Assembly: GCF_001557235.1 (NCBI RefSeq)
Contig: NZ_LSJI01000272.1
Span: 1-64,000, forward strand
DNA: 64,000 nt
Direction: 5' to 3'
Source of the DNA: Phenylobacterium sp. CCH9-H3
GTDB lineage: Bacteria > Pseudomonadota > Alphaproteobacteria > Caulobacterales > Caulobacteraceae
Under the pieces are notes generated by a model that was not told the origin of the DNA, did no database searches, and worked only from the letters and a program-made list of their open reading frames with translations. This document shows, in pieces, positions 46,209 to 53,936 of the stretch. The position numbers were made by a program, and so were the translations under genes. Within the stretch, counting starts at the first letter, position 1; every line of letters begins with the position of its first letter.

Positions 46209-46220
46209 TGAACGTGTTCA
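46209..46220. promoter_or_regulatory. Palindrome TGAACgtGTTCA, possible TetR operator
   Basis: A perfect 5-2-5 dyad, extending weakly as GTTGAACgtGTTCACC. It is 80 bases upstream of the first TetR ATG. TetR regulators usually bind such dyads near their own genes. Confidence 0.4.
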
Positions 46221-46223
46221 CCG

Positions 46224-46240
46224 CCGGTGATACCCACCGG
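46224..46240. promoter_or_regulatory. Palindrome CCGGTG-N5-CACCGG near TetR genes
   Basis: A perfect six-base inverted repeat with a five-base centre, 60 bases before the first TetR ATG. It could be a second operator or a leader hairpin. Confidence 0.35.
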
Positions 46241-46299
46241 TAATCCTCCCCACCTACAAGTCGCCAGTTTCCCCCCAGCTGGCGAAATTCAAGAGAAGA

Positions 46300-46950
46300 A
46301 TGAAGCACATCTCCCCCACTCAGGTCGCCGTCGACACCCCGACGCGCGCCCCTACCCGCCGGGCTCTCGCCAAGCAGCAGACCCGCCTGAAGGTCCTCGC
46401 CGCCGCCCGCCGCCTGTTCAGCGAGCAGGGTTACGAAGGCGCCACCATCCGCGACATCGCCGCCGCCGCCGGCATGTCGACGGGCGCGGTTTTCGCGAAT
46501 TTCACTGATAAATCAGATCTCTTCCGAGAGATCATGGTCGACGACATGGAGGCCTTGAGCGCCGCCATGCGCGACGCGGCGACCCGCGGGCGCAACGTGG
46601 AAGACGCCGTCCTGAAGATCTTCATGGCGGGCTACACCTTCTACAAGAGCCGCCTGCAGCTGGCTCGCGCCGCCTTCTCGGTGTCCTGGGACAAGGACGG
46701 CGGCCCGACCCTCCGCGGCATTTCGTCCTCCACGGCCTTCCAGGACCTGTTCGCAGAGCAGCTGAACGCCGCGGTCGAGCGCGGCGAGTTGTCGCAGGAA
46801 GCGGAGGTCAAGCTGCGGAGCCAGATGCTGTTCGACGCCTATCTGTCGAACTTCCCGCAGGCGATCTTCGAAGGCTGGAGCCTGGACGCGCTTCAGGCCC
46901 GGGCCCGCGACCAGATCCGGATCCTGCTGGCCGGGGCGCGCCGGGGCTGA
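46300..46950 (+). CDS. TetR/AcrR family regulator, first of a tandem pair
   Basis: A 216-residue repressor with an N-terminal helix-turn-helix (ILAAARRLFSEQGYEGATIRDIAAAAGMSTGAVFANFTDK; here VLAAARRLF) and an all-helical ligand domain (about residues 75-210, including FMAGYTFYKSRLQLARAAFS). Upstream dyads suggest autoregulation. It is 13 bases before a second TetR gene with a closely similar HTH, so the pair may have arisen by duplication. The ligand and targets are unknown, but acyl-CoA ligands are plausible. Confidence 0.9.
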   Translation: MKHISPTQVAVDTPTRAPTRRALAKQQTRLKVLAAARRLFSEQGYEGATIRDIAAAAGMSTGAVFANFTDKSDLFREIMVDDMEALSAAMRDAATRGRNVEDAVLKIFMAGYTFYKSRLQLARAAFSVSWDKDGGPTLRGISSSTAFQDLFAEQLNAAVERGELSQEAEVKLRSQMLFDAYLSNFPQAIFEGWSLDALQARARDQIRILLAGARRG

Positions 46951-46963
46951 TCGCCGCGCCGCA

Positions 46964-47602
46964 ATGAAAGCCGAGGTCGGACCTCTCCCGGGCTCCGCGC
47001 CCCTGCGGCGGTCGCAAAAGGAAGCGACGCGCCAACGGGTGATCGCATCCGCCCGGGAGCTGTTCGACACCCACGGATACCAGGGCACGACGATCCGCGA
47101 GATCGCGCGCCATGCGGGCGTGTCGGTGGGCAGCGTCTTCACGACCTTCGCCTCTAAGGGAGAGATCCTCTCGGAGGTCATGCAGGCCCGGCTCGAGCCG
47201 CTGTACGCCGAGCTCGACCGGGTCATGCCCCACGTGCGCGGTTCGACCGCCGACCGCCTGCGCACCATGTTCGCCGTCCACTTCGAATTCGAAGCCCGGC
47301 ACGTGCGCCTGTTCCTGTCGCACATCGCGGCGGCCTATGACTGGACGCTCCCGCCCGCGGCCCGCCCCTACGGCCGCACGCCCAGGCTCCAGGAGGTGAT
47401 CCTGGAGACGCTGCAGCAAGGGCAGGAACGCGGCGAGGTGCGACCGGACGTCGACCTCCAGGACGTCGTCGACCTCCTGATGAGCGCCTACGGCTGGACC
47501 TATCGCCTGGTGATCACGAACGATGCGGACGCCAAGGTCCTGATCGCAGCGATGGATCGTCAGATCGGCCTGATCGCCGAAGGCTTCACGCCGAAGTCCT
47601 AG
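46964..47602 (+). CDS. TetR/AcrR family regulator, second of a tandem pair
   Basis: A 212-residue repressor with helix-turn-helix VIASARELFDTHGYQGTTIREIARHAGVSVGSVFTTFASKGEI and a helical C-terminal domain containing FEFEARHVRLFLSHIAAAYDW. The HTH shares most positions with the preceding gene (GYxGxTIRxIA, GVFxxF), but the ligand domains differ, suggesting divergence after duplication. It is convergent with the acyl-CoA dehydrogenase at 47621, with only 18 bases between their stops. Confidence 0.9.
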   Translation: MKAEVGPLPGSAPLRRSQKEATRQRVIASARELFDTHGYQGTTIREIARHAGVSVGSVFTTFASKGEILSEVMQARLEPLYAELDRVMPHVRGSTADRLRTMFAVHFEFEARHVRLFLSHIAAAYDWTLPPAARPYGRTPRLQEVILETLQQGQERGEVRPDVDLQDVVDLLMSAYGWTYRLVITNDADAKVLIAAMDRQIGLIAEGFTPKS

Positions 47603-47620
47603 CCAGGGTTCCGCCCGCGC

Positions 47621-49267
47621 CTAGTTCGCGCCTTCCAGCAGCCGCCGGGCGATGACCTGCGCCTGGATCTCGCCGGCGCCCTCGAAGATGTTGAGGATCC
47701 GCGCGTCGGCCAGGACGCGGCTGACCGGCTGTTCCACCGCAAAGCCCGTCCCGCCGTGGATCTGGACCGCATTGTCCGCGGCCGCCCAGGCGATGCGGGC
47801 GGCGGTGAGCTTGGCCATGCCCGCCTCGAGGTCGCAGCGGCGGCCCTCGTCCTTGGCCCGCGCCGCGAACCAGGCCAGGCGGCGCGCGCCCAGGATTTCG
47901 GCCGCCATCATCGCCAGCTTGTTGGCAACGCGGGGGAAATCGGCGATCGGCCCGCCGAACTGGCGGCGCTGAAGCGCGTAGTCGAGAGCGAGGTCGAGGG
48001 CGTTCTGCGCCACGCCGATGGCGCGGGCGGCGGTCTGGATACGGGCGCTCTCGAAGGTGGCCATCAGCTGGACGAATCCCTGGCCCTCCTGGCCGCCCAA
48101 CAGGTGCGCGTGGGGAACCTCGAAGCCGTCGAAGGCGATCTCGTATTCCTTCATGCCGCGATAGCCGATGACGCCGATCTCGCCACCGCTCATGCCCTGG
48201 GCGGGGAAAGGATCGCCGTCGGTCCCGCGGGGCTTCTCGGCCAGGAACATCGACAGGCCGCGGTGGTCCCTGCTGTTCGGATCGGTGCGGACCAGCAGGG
48301 TCATGAGATCGGCGCGGGCCGCGTGGGTGATCCAGGTCTTGGCGCCCGAGACGCGCCAGACGTCGCCGTCCCGCACCGCGCGGGTCCGCAGGCTGCCAAG
48401 GTCCGACCCCGCCTCGGGCTCGGTGAAGACCGCGGTGGGGATGATGGTTCCCGCGGCGATGGCCGGCAGGAACCTGGCCTTCTGCTCGGGCGTGCCGTGC
48501 GCCAGGATCAGCTCCGCGGCGATCTCTGAGCGCGTGCCCAGGGAACCCGTCCCGATCCAGCCGCGCGACAGGGCCTCGGACACGATGCACATCGCCACCT
48601 TGCCCAGGCCTGAGCCGCCCCATTCCTCGGGCGCCGTCAGACCGAAGACGCCCAGGTCCCCCAACTCCTGCAGCAGCGACAGGGGGATCAACTCGTCGCG
48701 CAGGTGCCAGCCGTGCGCGAAGGGCGCGATCTTCTCCTCGGTGAAGGCGTGGAACTGGTCGCGGACCGCTTCCAGCGTCTCGTCCAGCCCGCTGGCCTCC
48801 AGGGACGGGCGTCCGCGGGCCTGGTCCAGCAGCTCGACGATCCGAAGCTTGACCGCCTGGGTCGCTCCCGGCCGTAGCCGGCCGATCACCGGGTCCAGTC
48901 GCCCCGCGGCGACAAGGACGTCGGCGGGCCGGAAGATCTCCCCCTGGTTCATGGGAACGCCGCCGACCATCTGGCTCAGGTACTCGTGCGCCAGCAGCTG
49001 GGCGGGCAGGGCCTCGGCCTCGGTCAAGCGTCCGTCCCCCTCCAGCGCCCGGGCCCAGGCGGCCACCTGGCGCAGGGTCTCGGCATAGGCCGCGGCCCAG
49101 GCCAGGCCGTGCGCGGCGTGTTGTTCGGCGTCCAGCGCGGCGCGGTCCAGGCGTTCGTCCGCTGTCACGCGCGGGGCCACGGCGCCGGCGATCGCGGCGG
49201 CCAGGGCCCCGGCTTCATCCGCGGCGGCGTCGAGAAGATCGGTGAGGTTCGGCAGTACGAGAGTCAT
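47621..49267 (-). CDS. mcd: Probable (2S)-methylsuccinyl-CoA dehydrogenase
   Basis: A 548-residue acyl-CoA dehydrogenase with a 150-residue N-terminal extension and the conserved core GLTAPEEWGGSGLGK, FTEPEAGSDLGSLRTRA, RRQFGGPIADFPRVANKLA, IHGGTGFAVEQPVSRVLADARILNIFEGAGEIQ. The catalytic Glu lies in FEGAGEIQ. The N-terminal half contains YLSQMVGGVPMNQGEI, similar to the extension of methylsuccinyl-CoA dehydrogenase of the ethylmalonyl-CoA pathway as I recall it. Alternatives are other long acyl-CoA dehydrogenases. Distance to ETF, hbd and the cobalamin adenosyltransferase supports the assignment only loosely. Confidence 0.7.
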   Translation of the reverse strand: MTLVLPNLTDLLDAAADEAGALAAAIAGAVAPRVTADERLDRAALDAEQHAAHGLAWAAAYAETLRQVAAWARALEGDGRLTEAEALPAQLLAHEYLSQMVGGVPMNQGEIFRPADVLVAAGRLDPVIGRLRPGATQAVKLRIVELLDQARGRPSLEASGLDETLEAVRDQFHAFTEEKIAPFAHGWHLRDELIPLSLLQELGDLGVFGLTAPEEWGGSGLGKVAMCIVSEALSRGWIGTGSLGTRSEIAAELILAHGTPEQKARFLPAIAAGTIIPTAVFTEPEAGSDLGSLRTRAVRDGDVWRVSGAKTWITHAARADLMTLLVRTDPNSRDHRGLSMFLAEKPRGTDGDPFPAQGMSGGEIGVIGYRGMKEYEIAFDGFEVPHAHLLGGQEGQGFVQLMATFESARIQTAARAIGVAQNALDLALDYALQRRQFGGPIADFPRVANKLAMMAAEILGARRLAWFAARAKDEGRRCDLEAGMAKLTAARIAWAAADNAVQIHGGTGFAVEQPVSRVLADARILNIFEGAGEIQAQVIARRLLEGAN

Positions 49268-49346
49268 GAGCCCCTTATGGCAGGCTTGCGTTGCGTCAGG
49301 TCAGGCCGCTTTGTGGTCGCCGACCCACAACAAGAAGGAAGCGCCC

Positions 49347-49973
49347 ATGCTCGTCGTCCACCACCTCAATGACAGCCGCTCGCAACGCATCCTCTGGCTG
49401 CTGGAGGAACTGGGCGTCCCGTACGAGATCAAGTTCTACCAGCGCGACGCCACCACGCGCCTGGCGCCGCCCGAGCTCATCGCCATCCATCCGCTGGGCA
49501 AGTCGCCGGTGGTGACCGACGATGGGCGGACGGTCCACGAGTCCGGCGCCATCGTCGACTACATCATCCGCCGGCACGGCGGCGGCCGCCTGGCCCCGGC
49601 CATCGGCAGCGAGGCCTACGAGACCTACAACCAATGGCTCCACTACGCGGAGGGCTCGGCCATGCTGCCGCTGATGCTGCAGCTCTACACCGGCCGCCTG
49701 GGGGAAGCCGCCGCGCCGCTGAAGCCGCGGATCGAGAGCGAGATCGCCAATCACCTGGGCTACATCGACAGCGCCCTGAAGGGCCGGACCTGGCTGGTCG
49801 ACGATCAGCTCAGCGGCGCCGACATCAACCTCAGCTTCGTGGGCGAAATCGCGCTGGTGTTCGGGCGGGGCGAACAGTTCCCCAACATCAAGGCCTGGGT
49901 CGAACGCTTCCAGGCGCGCCCGGCCTACAAGGCGGCCCTGGAGAAGGGCGGGGCCTACAGCTACGCCCGCTGA
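49347..49973 (+). CDS. Glutathione S-transferase family protein
   Basis: A 208-residue protein: an N-terminal thioredoxin-like domain (NDSRSQRILWLLEELGVPYEIKFYQRD, with IHPLGKSPVV and ESGAIVDYI) and a C-terminal helical domain (HYAEGSAMLPLMLQLY). GSTs conjugate or isomerise electrophiles with glutathione. The ATG at 49347 is preferred because AAGAAGGAAG precedes it and relatives begin MLxVHHLNxSRS. It is divergent from the mcd-like gene, and its stop abuts that of the alpha/beta hydrolase gene. Confidence 0.93.
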   Translation: MLVVHHLNDSRSQRILWLLEELGVPYEIKFYQRDATTRLAPPELIAIHPLGKSPVVTDDGRTVHESGAIVDYIIRRHGGGRLAPAIGSEAYETYNQWLHYAEGSAMLPLMLQLYTGRLGEAAAPLKPRIESEIANHLGYIDSALKGRTWLVDDQLSGADINLSFVGEIALVFGRGEQFPNIKAWVERFQARPAYKAALEKGGAYSYAR

Positions 49974-50768
49974 TCATTCGAACGGCGGGAAGTCGTCGTC
50001 CAGCACGCCGTCGATGAAGTCGAACACCGTCGCCTTCAGCGATGCGTGCGGGATGGCCGAGAAATGGTCGACGCCCGGCAGGCTCTTGCCGGTCCCGTGG
50101 CGGAAGACCCGCGCCAGCGCCTCGGGATCGCCCGCCAGGTCGTCGCGCGCGCCGGCGACCACCAGGACCGGCATGGGCAGTCTCTCCAGTTCGGCGGGGG
50201 TCAGGGGCGGGCTGTGGGCGGCGGTGAAGGCGGCCAGGGCCTGGCGGTCTTCGCCCTGCTCGTCGGCGAACTGGCGGAAGCTGCGCAGCAGGTCGCTTGA
50301 GATCGTCGCCGGATCGTCGGCGGCCATGGCCTCGGCCATCGCCTCCACGCCGCCCTCGCGCGGCGGGTCGAACAGCTTGCCGCCGACCCCGCCCAGCAGG
50401 AGGTTCGAGATCCGGTCCGGTGCGTCGAGCGCCATCTGCATCGCCGTCCGCGTGCCCATGGAATAGCCCAGCACGTCCACGCGCCCGACCCCCAGGTGAT
50501 CCAGCAGGGCCAGGGCGTCCGCCGCCATGACGCTGCGGCCATAGTCGGCCGGATCGTGCGAACGCAGGCTCTCGCCGTGGCCGCGCTGATCCAGGGCGAT
50601 GGTCCGGAAGCCCCGCCGCTCCAGGGCCGCGTACCAGCCGGTCCGCCGCCAGCCTTCGGCGCGGTTGGAGGCGAAGCCGTGAAGCAGCAGGATTGTCCGC
50701 TGGACAGGGCCGGGCGGGGCGATGTCGTCGTAGGCGAGCTCGGCGCCGTTCAGTGTGATCTTGGGCAT
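49974..50768 (-). CDS. Alpha/beta fold hydrolase
   Basis: A 264-residue hydrolase. The oxyanion segment LLLHGFASNRAEGW precedes the nucleophile elbow GYSMGTR (Ser about residue 104), an acidic residue in VVAGARDDLAGD, and the catalytic His in GVDHFSAIPH. The cap region is small (GVEAMAEAMAADDPA). Substrates may be esters or lactones and cannot be told. It starts 16 bases after the M15 peptidase gene's stop, so the two may be co-transcribed. Confidence 0.92.
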   Translation of the reverse strand: MPKITLNGAELAYDDIAPPGPVQRTILLLHGFASNRAEGWRRTGWYAALERRGFRTIALDQRGHGESLRSHDPADYGRSVMAADALALLDHLGVGRVDVLGYSMGTRTAMQMALDAPDRISNLLLGGVGGKLFDPPREGGVEAMAEAMAADDPATISSDLLRSFRQFADEQGEDRQALAAFTAAHSPPLTPAELERLPMPVLVVAGARDDLAGDPEALARVFRHGTGKSLPGVDHFSAIPHASLKATVFDFIDGVLDDDFPPFE

Positions 50769-50784
50769 GCGGGCGACCGTAAGG

Positions 50785-51708
50785 TCAGGGCGGCTCGCCC
50801 GTCCACTCCCAGTGCCAGGGCTCGAAGGGGTAGTTCACGAAGCCGAACCGGTGCGCGTTGGCCAGGAGCCAGCGATAGGTGGCGGTGCGGGTCAGGAAGA
50901 GGCGGTTTGGGTCGGCGGTGGAGTCGGGGCCGTATCCTGGCGCCTGGCCGACATAGATGTCGGCGGCGAGACCGGTGCGGTGGGCCGAGCAGCGGGCCCG
51001 CACGATCCCGTCGCAATTGCCCTCGGCCCGGCACCTGGCGGCGTCGGCCGCCGGGCTGCGATAGCCCGAGAAGATCGTCAGGTTGCGCGGATCGGCGGCG
51101 ATCTCGGGAACTTCGGCTCGCGCGGCGGCCGCCATCCGCCGGTAGGCGTCCAGCGCCTTGGGCCGCATCCACACCTGCTTGCCGCCATAGCCCTCGTCTA
51201 TCCGCGCGGCGGTGATCAGGTCGGGGGTGTCGGGGCAGGTCCCGAGCGAGGTGAAGCGGACGAACTCGCGGCGAGCCTGCACCGCGTTCTTGAGGGCGAC
51301 GAACACCGGCTCGGTCAGGACGCCGGTCGCATCCAGGTCGCGCGAAGCCTGCCAGGCGGCAAGCGCCGCCGCGAACCCCTCGCTGTCGGCCGGGCAGGCG
51401 GTCCGGATCTCGCTCTGGATCAGGGGGACATAGATCTCCCACCCGGTCTCCTGCCGGCCGAACGGCGCCCAGGCCAGGGACTGCTGCGAGATTGCGTTGG
51501 CTTGCGCGGCGGCGGCCCAACCTTCGGAGCGGCAGTCCGCGCTCACCGTCGTCGACGTCTGCCCCGCCACGTCCCCCGGTGCGCCCAGGGGTTTGCCGGA
51601 CGGTGGATGGGCTGGCGAACAGCTGGTCACGCGCAGCACGAGGAGCAGCAGCAGCACGATGGCGGCCGCCGAGGCTCCCAGGAACCGCATGACATCTCGG
51701 AGCTTCAT
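50785..51708 (-). CDS. M15-family D-Ala-D-Ala carboxypeptidase-like lipoprotein/membrane protein
   Basis: A 307-residue protein with an N-terminal membrane helix (GASAAAIVLLLLLVLRVTSC; a lipobox is possible). A peptidoglycan-binding-like stretch follows (ALAAWQASRDLDATGVLTEPVFVALK), then the M15 zinc domain: SGYRSPAADAARC, SAHRTGLAADIYV (SxHxxGxAxD) and EPWHWEW. Such enzymes trim peptidoglycan stems outside the cytoplasm. The start is taken as the ATG at 51708; ATG 51714 and ATG 51690 are alternatives. It is divergent from the L,D-transpeptidase gene over 44 bases. Confidence 0.88.
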   Translation of the reverse strand: MKLRDVMRFLGASAAAIVLLLLLVLRVTSCSPAHPPSGKPLGAPGDVAGQTSTTVSADCRSEGWAAAAQANAISQQSLAWAPFGRQETGWEIYVPLIQSEIRTACPADSEGFAAALAAWQASRDLDATGVLTEPVFVALKNAVQARREFVRFTSLGTCPDTPDLITAARIDEGYGGKQVWMRPKALDAYRRMAAAARAEVPEIAADPRNLTIFSGYRSPAADAARCRAEGNCDGIVRARCSAHRTGLAADIYVGQAPGYGPDSTADPNRLFLTRTATYRWLLANAHRFGFVNYPFEPWHWEWTGEPP

Positions 51709-51752
51709 CCACATCACCGCCAGCAATGGGCGGCTGAACGCGGAGGTCCAGC

Positions 51753-52841
51753 ATGAAGTTCTCGCCTGTTCTACTTTGCGGCGTAGCGGCGGCTGCGCTC
51801 GCCGCCTGCGAGATACGGCCCCGCGAGACGGCGAGCACCTCCCAGAACTCGGCGCCGCCCTCCGCCTCCCTGCCCGCGTCGACCTCCCCGGCGCCGGCGA
51901 CGCCATCCGCATCCCCGGTGGCGCGGGCGGTCGACCGGGCCGTGTTCAACGCCGAAGCGTCGACGCCCGCGGCCCGGCGCGACATGCTGATCCGCGCCCA
52001 GGTGCTGCTGGACCGGGCCCACTTCTCGCCGGGGGTCATCGACGGCCAGGACGGCGAGAACGTGAAGAACGCCATCGCCGCCTACGAGCGCGCCCACGGC
52101 CTGCCGGAGGATGGGGTGTTGGATCCGGAGGTGTGGGCGAAGCTCACCGCCGACCCCGGACCGGTCCTGGTGGACTATACGATCACCGCGGCCGACGCGG
52201 CGGGGCCCTACACGCCGGAGATCCCCGAGGCGTACGAGGACATGGCGCGTCTGGACAGGCTGGCCTTCACCGGTCCGCTGGAAGCCCTGGCCGAGCGATT
52301 CCACATGGATGCGGCCCTGCTGCAGGCGTTGAACCCCGGCGCCGACTTCGCCGCGGCGGGGACGAGGATCCTGGTCGCCCATCCCGCCCGCGCCGAGCTG
52401 CCGGCCAAGGTGGCCCTGATCGAAGTGGACAAGGCCCGCAAGCAGGTCCGGGCCTATGACAGCGCGCGCAAGCTGCTGGCCGCCTATCCGGCCACGGTGG
52501 GCTCGTCGGAGCTGCCGACCCCGTCCGGCGAGTGGGCGGTCCGCGCCATAGCCCCATCTCCTACCTGGACCTATGACCCCAGCCGGCTGAACTTCGGGGA
52601 CAAGTCGGCCGGCAAGCTGACGATCAAGGCCGGTCCGAACAATCCGGTCGGCGCCGTGTGGATCGACCTCACCAAGGACACCTACGGCATCCACGGGGCC
52701 CCCGAGCCCCGGCTGGTCGGCAAGACCGCGAGCCACGGATGCGTGCGCCTGACCAACTGGGACGCCGTGCAGCTGTCCAAGGCGGTGGAAAAAGGCTCCA
52801 GGGTTGTATTCGTGGGTGAGACCAAGGGGGCCGCAACCTAG
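51753..52841 (+). CDS. L,D-transpeptidase (YkuD) lipoprotein
   Basis: A 362-residue lipoprotein precursor (lipobox LAAC, Cys19) that cross-links or anchors peptidoglycan. After a Pro/Ser-rich linker comes a PG_binding_1 domain (RAQVLLDRAHFSPGVIDGQDGENVKNAIAAYERAHGLPEDGVLD, residues 75-120), then the YkuD domain with HGAPEPRLVGKTASHGCVRLTNWDAVQ (Cys330). The divergent M15 peptidase gene also has a peptidoglycan-binding-like stretch, so the pair looks like one wall-remodelling unit. Confidence 0.93.
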   Translation: MKFSPVLLCGVAAAALAACEIRPRETASTSQNSAPPSASLPASTSPAPATPSASPVARAVDRAVFNAEASTPAARRDMLIRAQVLLDRAHFSPGVIDGQDGENVKNAIAAYERAHGLPEDGVLDPEVWAKLTADPGPVLVDYTITAADAAGPYTPEIPEAYEDMARLDRLAFTGPLEALAERFHMDAALLQALNPGADFAAAGTRILVAHPARAELPAKVALIEVDKARKQVRAYDSARKLLAAYPATVGSSELPTPSGEWAVRAIAPSPTWTYDPSRLNFGDKSAGKLTIKAGPNNPVGAVWIDLTKDTYGIHGAPEPRLVGKTASHGCVRLTNWDAVQLSKAVEKGSRVVFVGETKGAAT

Positions 52842-52890
52842 GATCGGCGCAAATTCCCGAAATTTCTCAGGCAATTCCCATTGTAAAGGT

Positions 52891-52914
52891 TTCGGTTACC
52901 GAACGCCGGTTACC
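52891..52914 (+). promoter_or_regulatory. Palindrome and direct repeat upstream of the 325-residue orphan
   Basis: A perfect dyad TTCGGTtACCGAA (52891-52903) is followed by a second copy of CGGTTACC (52907-52914, the first at 52893-52900), 14 bases apart. The region is AT-richer than average and sits 45-68 bases before the gene, so an operator is likely. A small hairpin GCGGCaaaacGCCGC follows at 52926-52940. Confidence 0.4.
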
Positions 52915-52958
52915 CATTTTGAGTAGCGGCAAAACGCCGCGAATAGGGATGAAGCACC

Positions 52959-53936
52959 ATGACCTCTCAGGGTCCGGCGCAGATCATCGCGGCGATGAGT
53001 CGGATCGACCGGGTCGCGGGCCGAGGTATCCGGGAGCGCGACCGTCGGCTCCGGACGGCCGAGCGGCGCCGACCGAGCCGCCGCGAGATCGAGGCCTATG
53101 ACGCGCTGATCCAGCGGCTGTCCAAGGTCCATCAGGTCGAGTTCGAGCGCATCGACTGGGACCGGCTGGAGGCCGAGGGGCCAGTGGTCCCGACGGTGGC
53201 CCGCGACGCCGTCTCGGCCGTGGCGCGCCAGAAGCTCGCCAACTACCGGCCGTCGCTGATCGATGCGCTGTTGGGCCTGGAACGGGAAAAACGCCGAGCG
53301 CTGATGGAGAAGGTGGTGGAAGCCGCCAAGGCCGACGCCGAGCTCTACGCCCTCGCCAAGTCGCAGGCCGACGCGCACAATCGCATGCTGGCTCTCGCTC
53401 CCGACGTGCGCGAGCTCAAGATCGAGGCCATCGCCGGGGTGCTGAAGGCAAACGGCGCGGCCGCGGCCCTCAAGGACGTGGTCGAGGGCTTTCGCCTCTA
53501 CTCTGAAGGAAAGAGCCGACTGATCGGCCAGATCGATCTCTGGGAGTACGACGCCCTGCCTGACGAGGCGTGCACGAGCGCCGGCTATGCCCCCGTGGCG
53601 GACGCCGATCGCTGCGAGCTCCACCTCGCCAACGCCTGCGCCGCGGCGCTGCGGGCCGCCGCCGAGATCCTGCAGGCGGCGCACGTGCCCTCCGTGGAGA
53701 TCCTGGCCCGCGTCTGCCGGCCCGGTGGCCTGGCCGAGACGGACCTGCAGCCGGTGCTCCACGTGAAGGTTCCGGTCGAGGCCCTGCGCAAGCTTCAGCT
53801 GACCAAGGTCGAGGCGCCGCAGGCGGTGGCCGCGCTCGGCGCCCAGGTCGACTGGAATTCCGCCCGCGGCTTCGCGCCGATCCGTGTGGACGATCCGGCG
53901 CTGGTGCGCCTGACCGCGCCCCGCGCGGCCGCTTAG
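52959..53936 (+). CDS. Orphan protein of unknown function, 325 residues
   Basis: I recognise no family. The protein is mostly helical and charged. An N-terminal Arg-rich region (GRGIRERDRRLRTAERRRPSRREIEAYD) is followed by a long Ala/Leu helical part (about residues 80-190). The C-terminal part contains two Cys (DEACTSAGY, CELHLANACAA) and the tail FAPIRVDDPALVRLTAPR. There is no signal peptide or membrane helix. GATGAAGCACC precedes the ATG. Its stop overlaps that of the convergent Rieske gene by four bases. A palindromic promoter region upstream suggests regulation. Confidence 0.75.
   Translation: MTSQGPAQIIAAMSRIDRVAGRGIRERDRRLRTAERRRPSRREIEAYDALIQRLSKVHQVEFERIDWDRLEAEGPVVPTVARDAVSAVARQKLANYRPSLIDALLGLEREKRRALMEKVVEAAKADAELYALAKSQADAHNRMLALAPDVRELKIEAIAGVLKANGAAAALKDVVEGFRLYSEGKSRLIGQIDLWEYDALPDEACTSAGYAPVADADRCELHLANACAAALRAAAEILQAAHVPSVEILARVCRPGGLAETDLQPVLHVKVPVEALRKLQLTKVEAPQAVAALGAQVDWNSARGFAPIRVDDPALVRLTAPRAAA

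Larger units (their letters stand above)
45969..46299. other. 331-bp divergent region upstream of tandem TetR genes
   Basis: No gene is supported. Two dyads lie near the TetR genes (46209-46220 and 46224-46240), and GTTCAAC at 46054-46060 is an inverted half of the first dyad. The left part must contain the promoter for the twin-transmembrane gene. A 22-codon open frame at 46052 is considered accidental. Confidence 0.5.

Noticed and set aside
45969-46299. Cobalamin riboswitch upstream of the PduO pair
   Set aside because: No conserved B12-box-like GCCACTG segment or the expected 200-base structure was seen.
45973-46308. 111-codon minus-strand open frame before the TetR genes
   Set aside because: It overlaps both dyads and the TetR start, has a mixed composition unlike its neighbours and no family resemblance.
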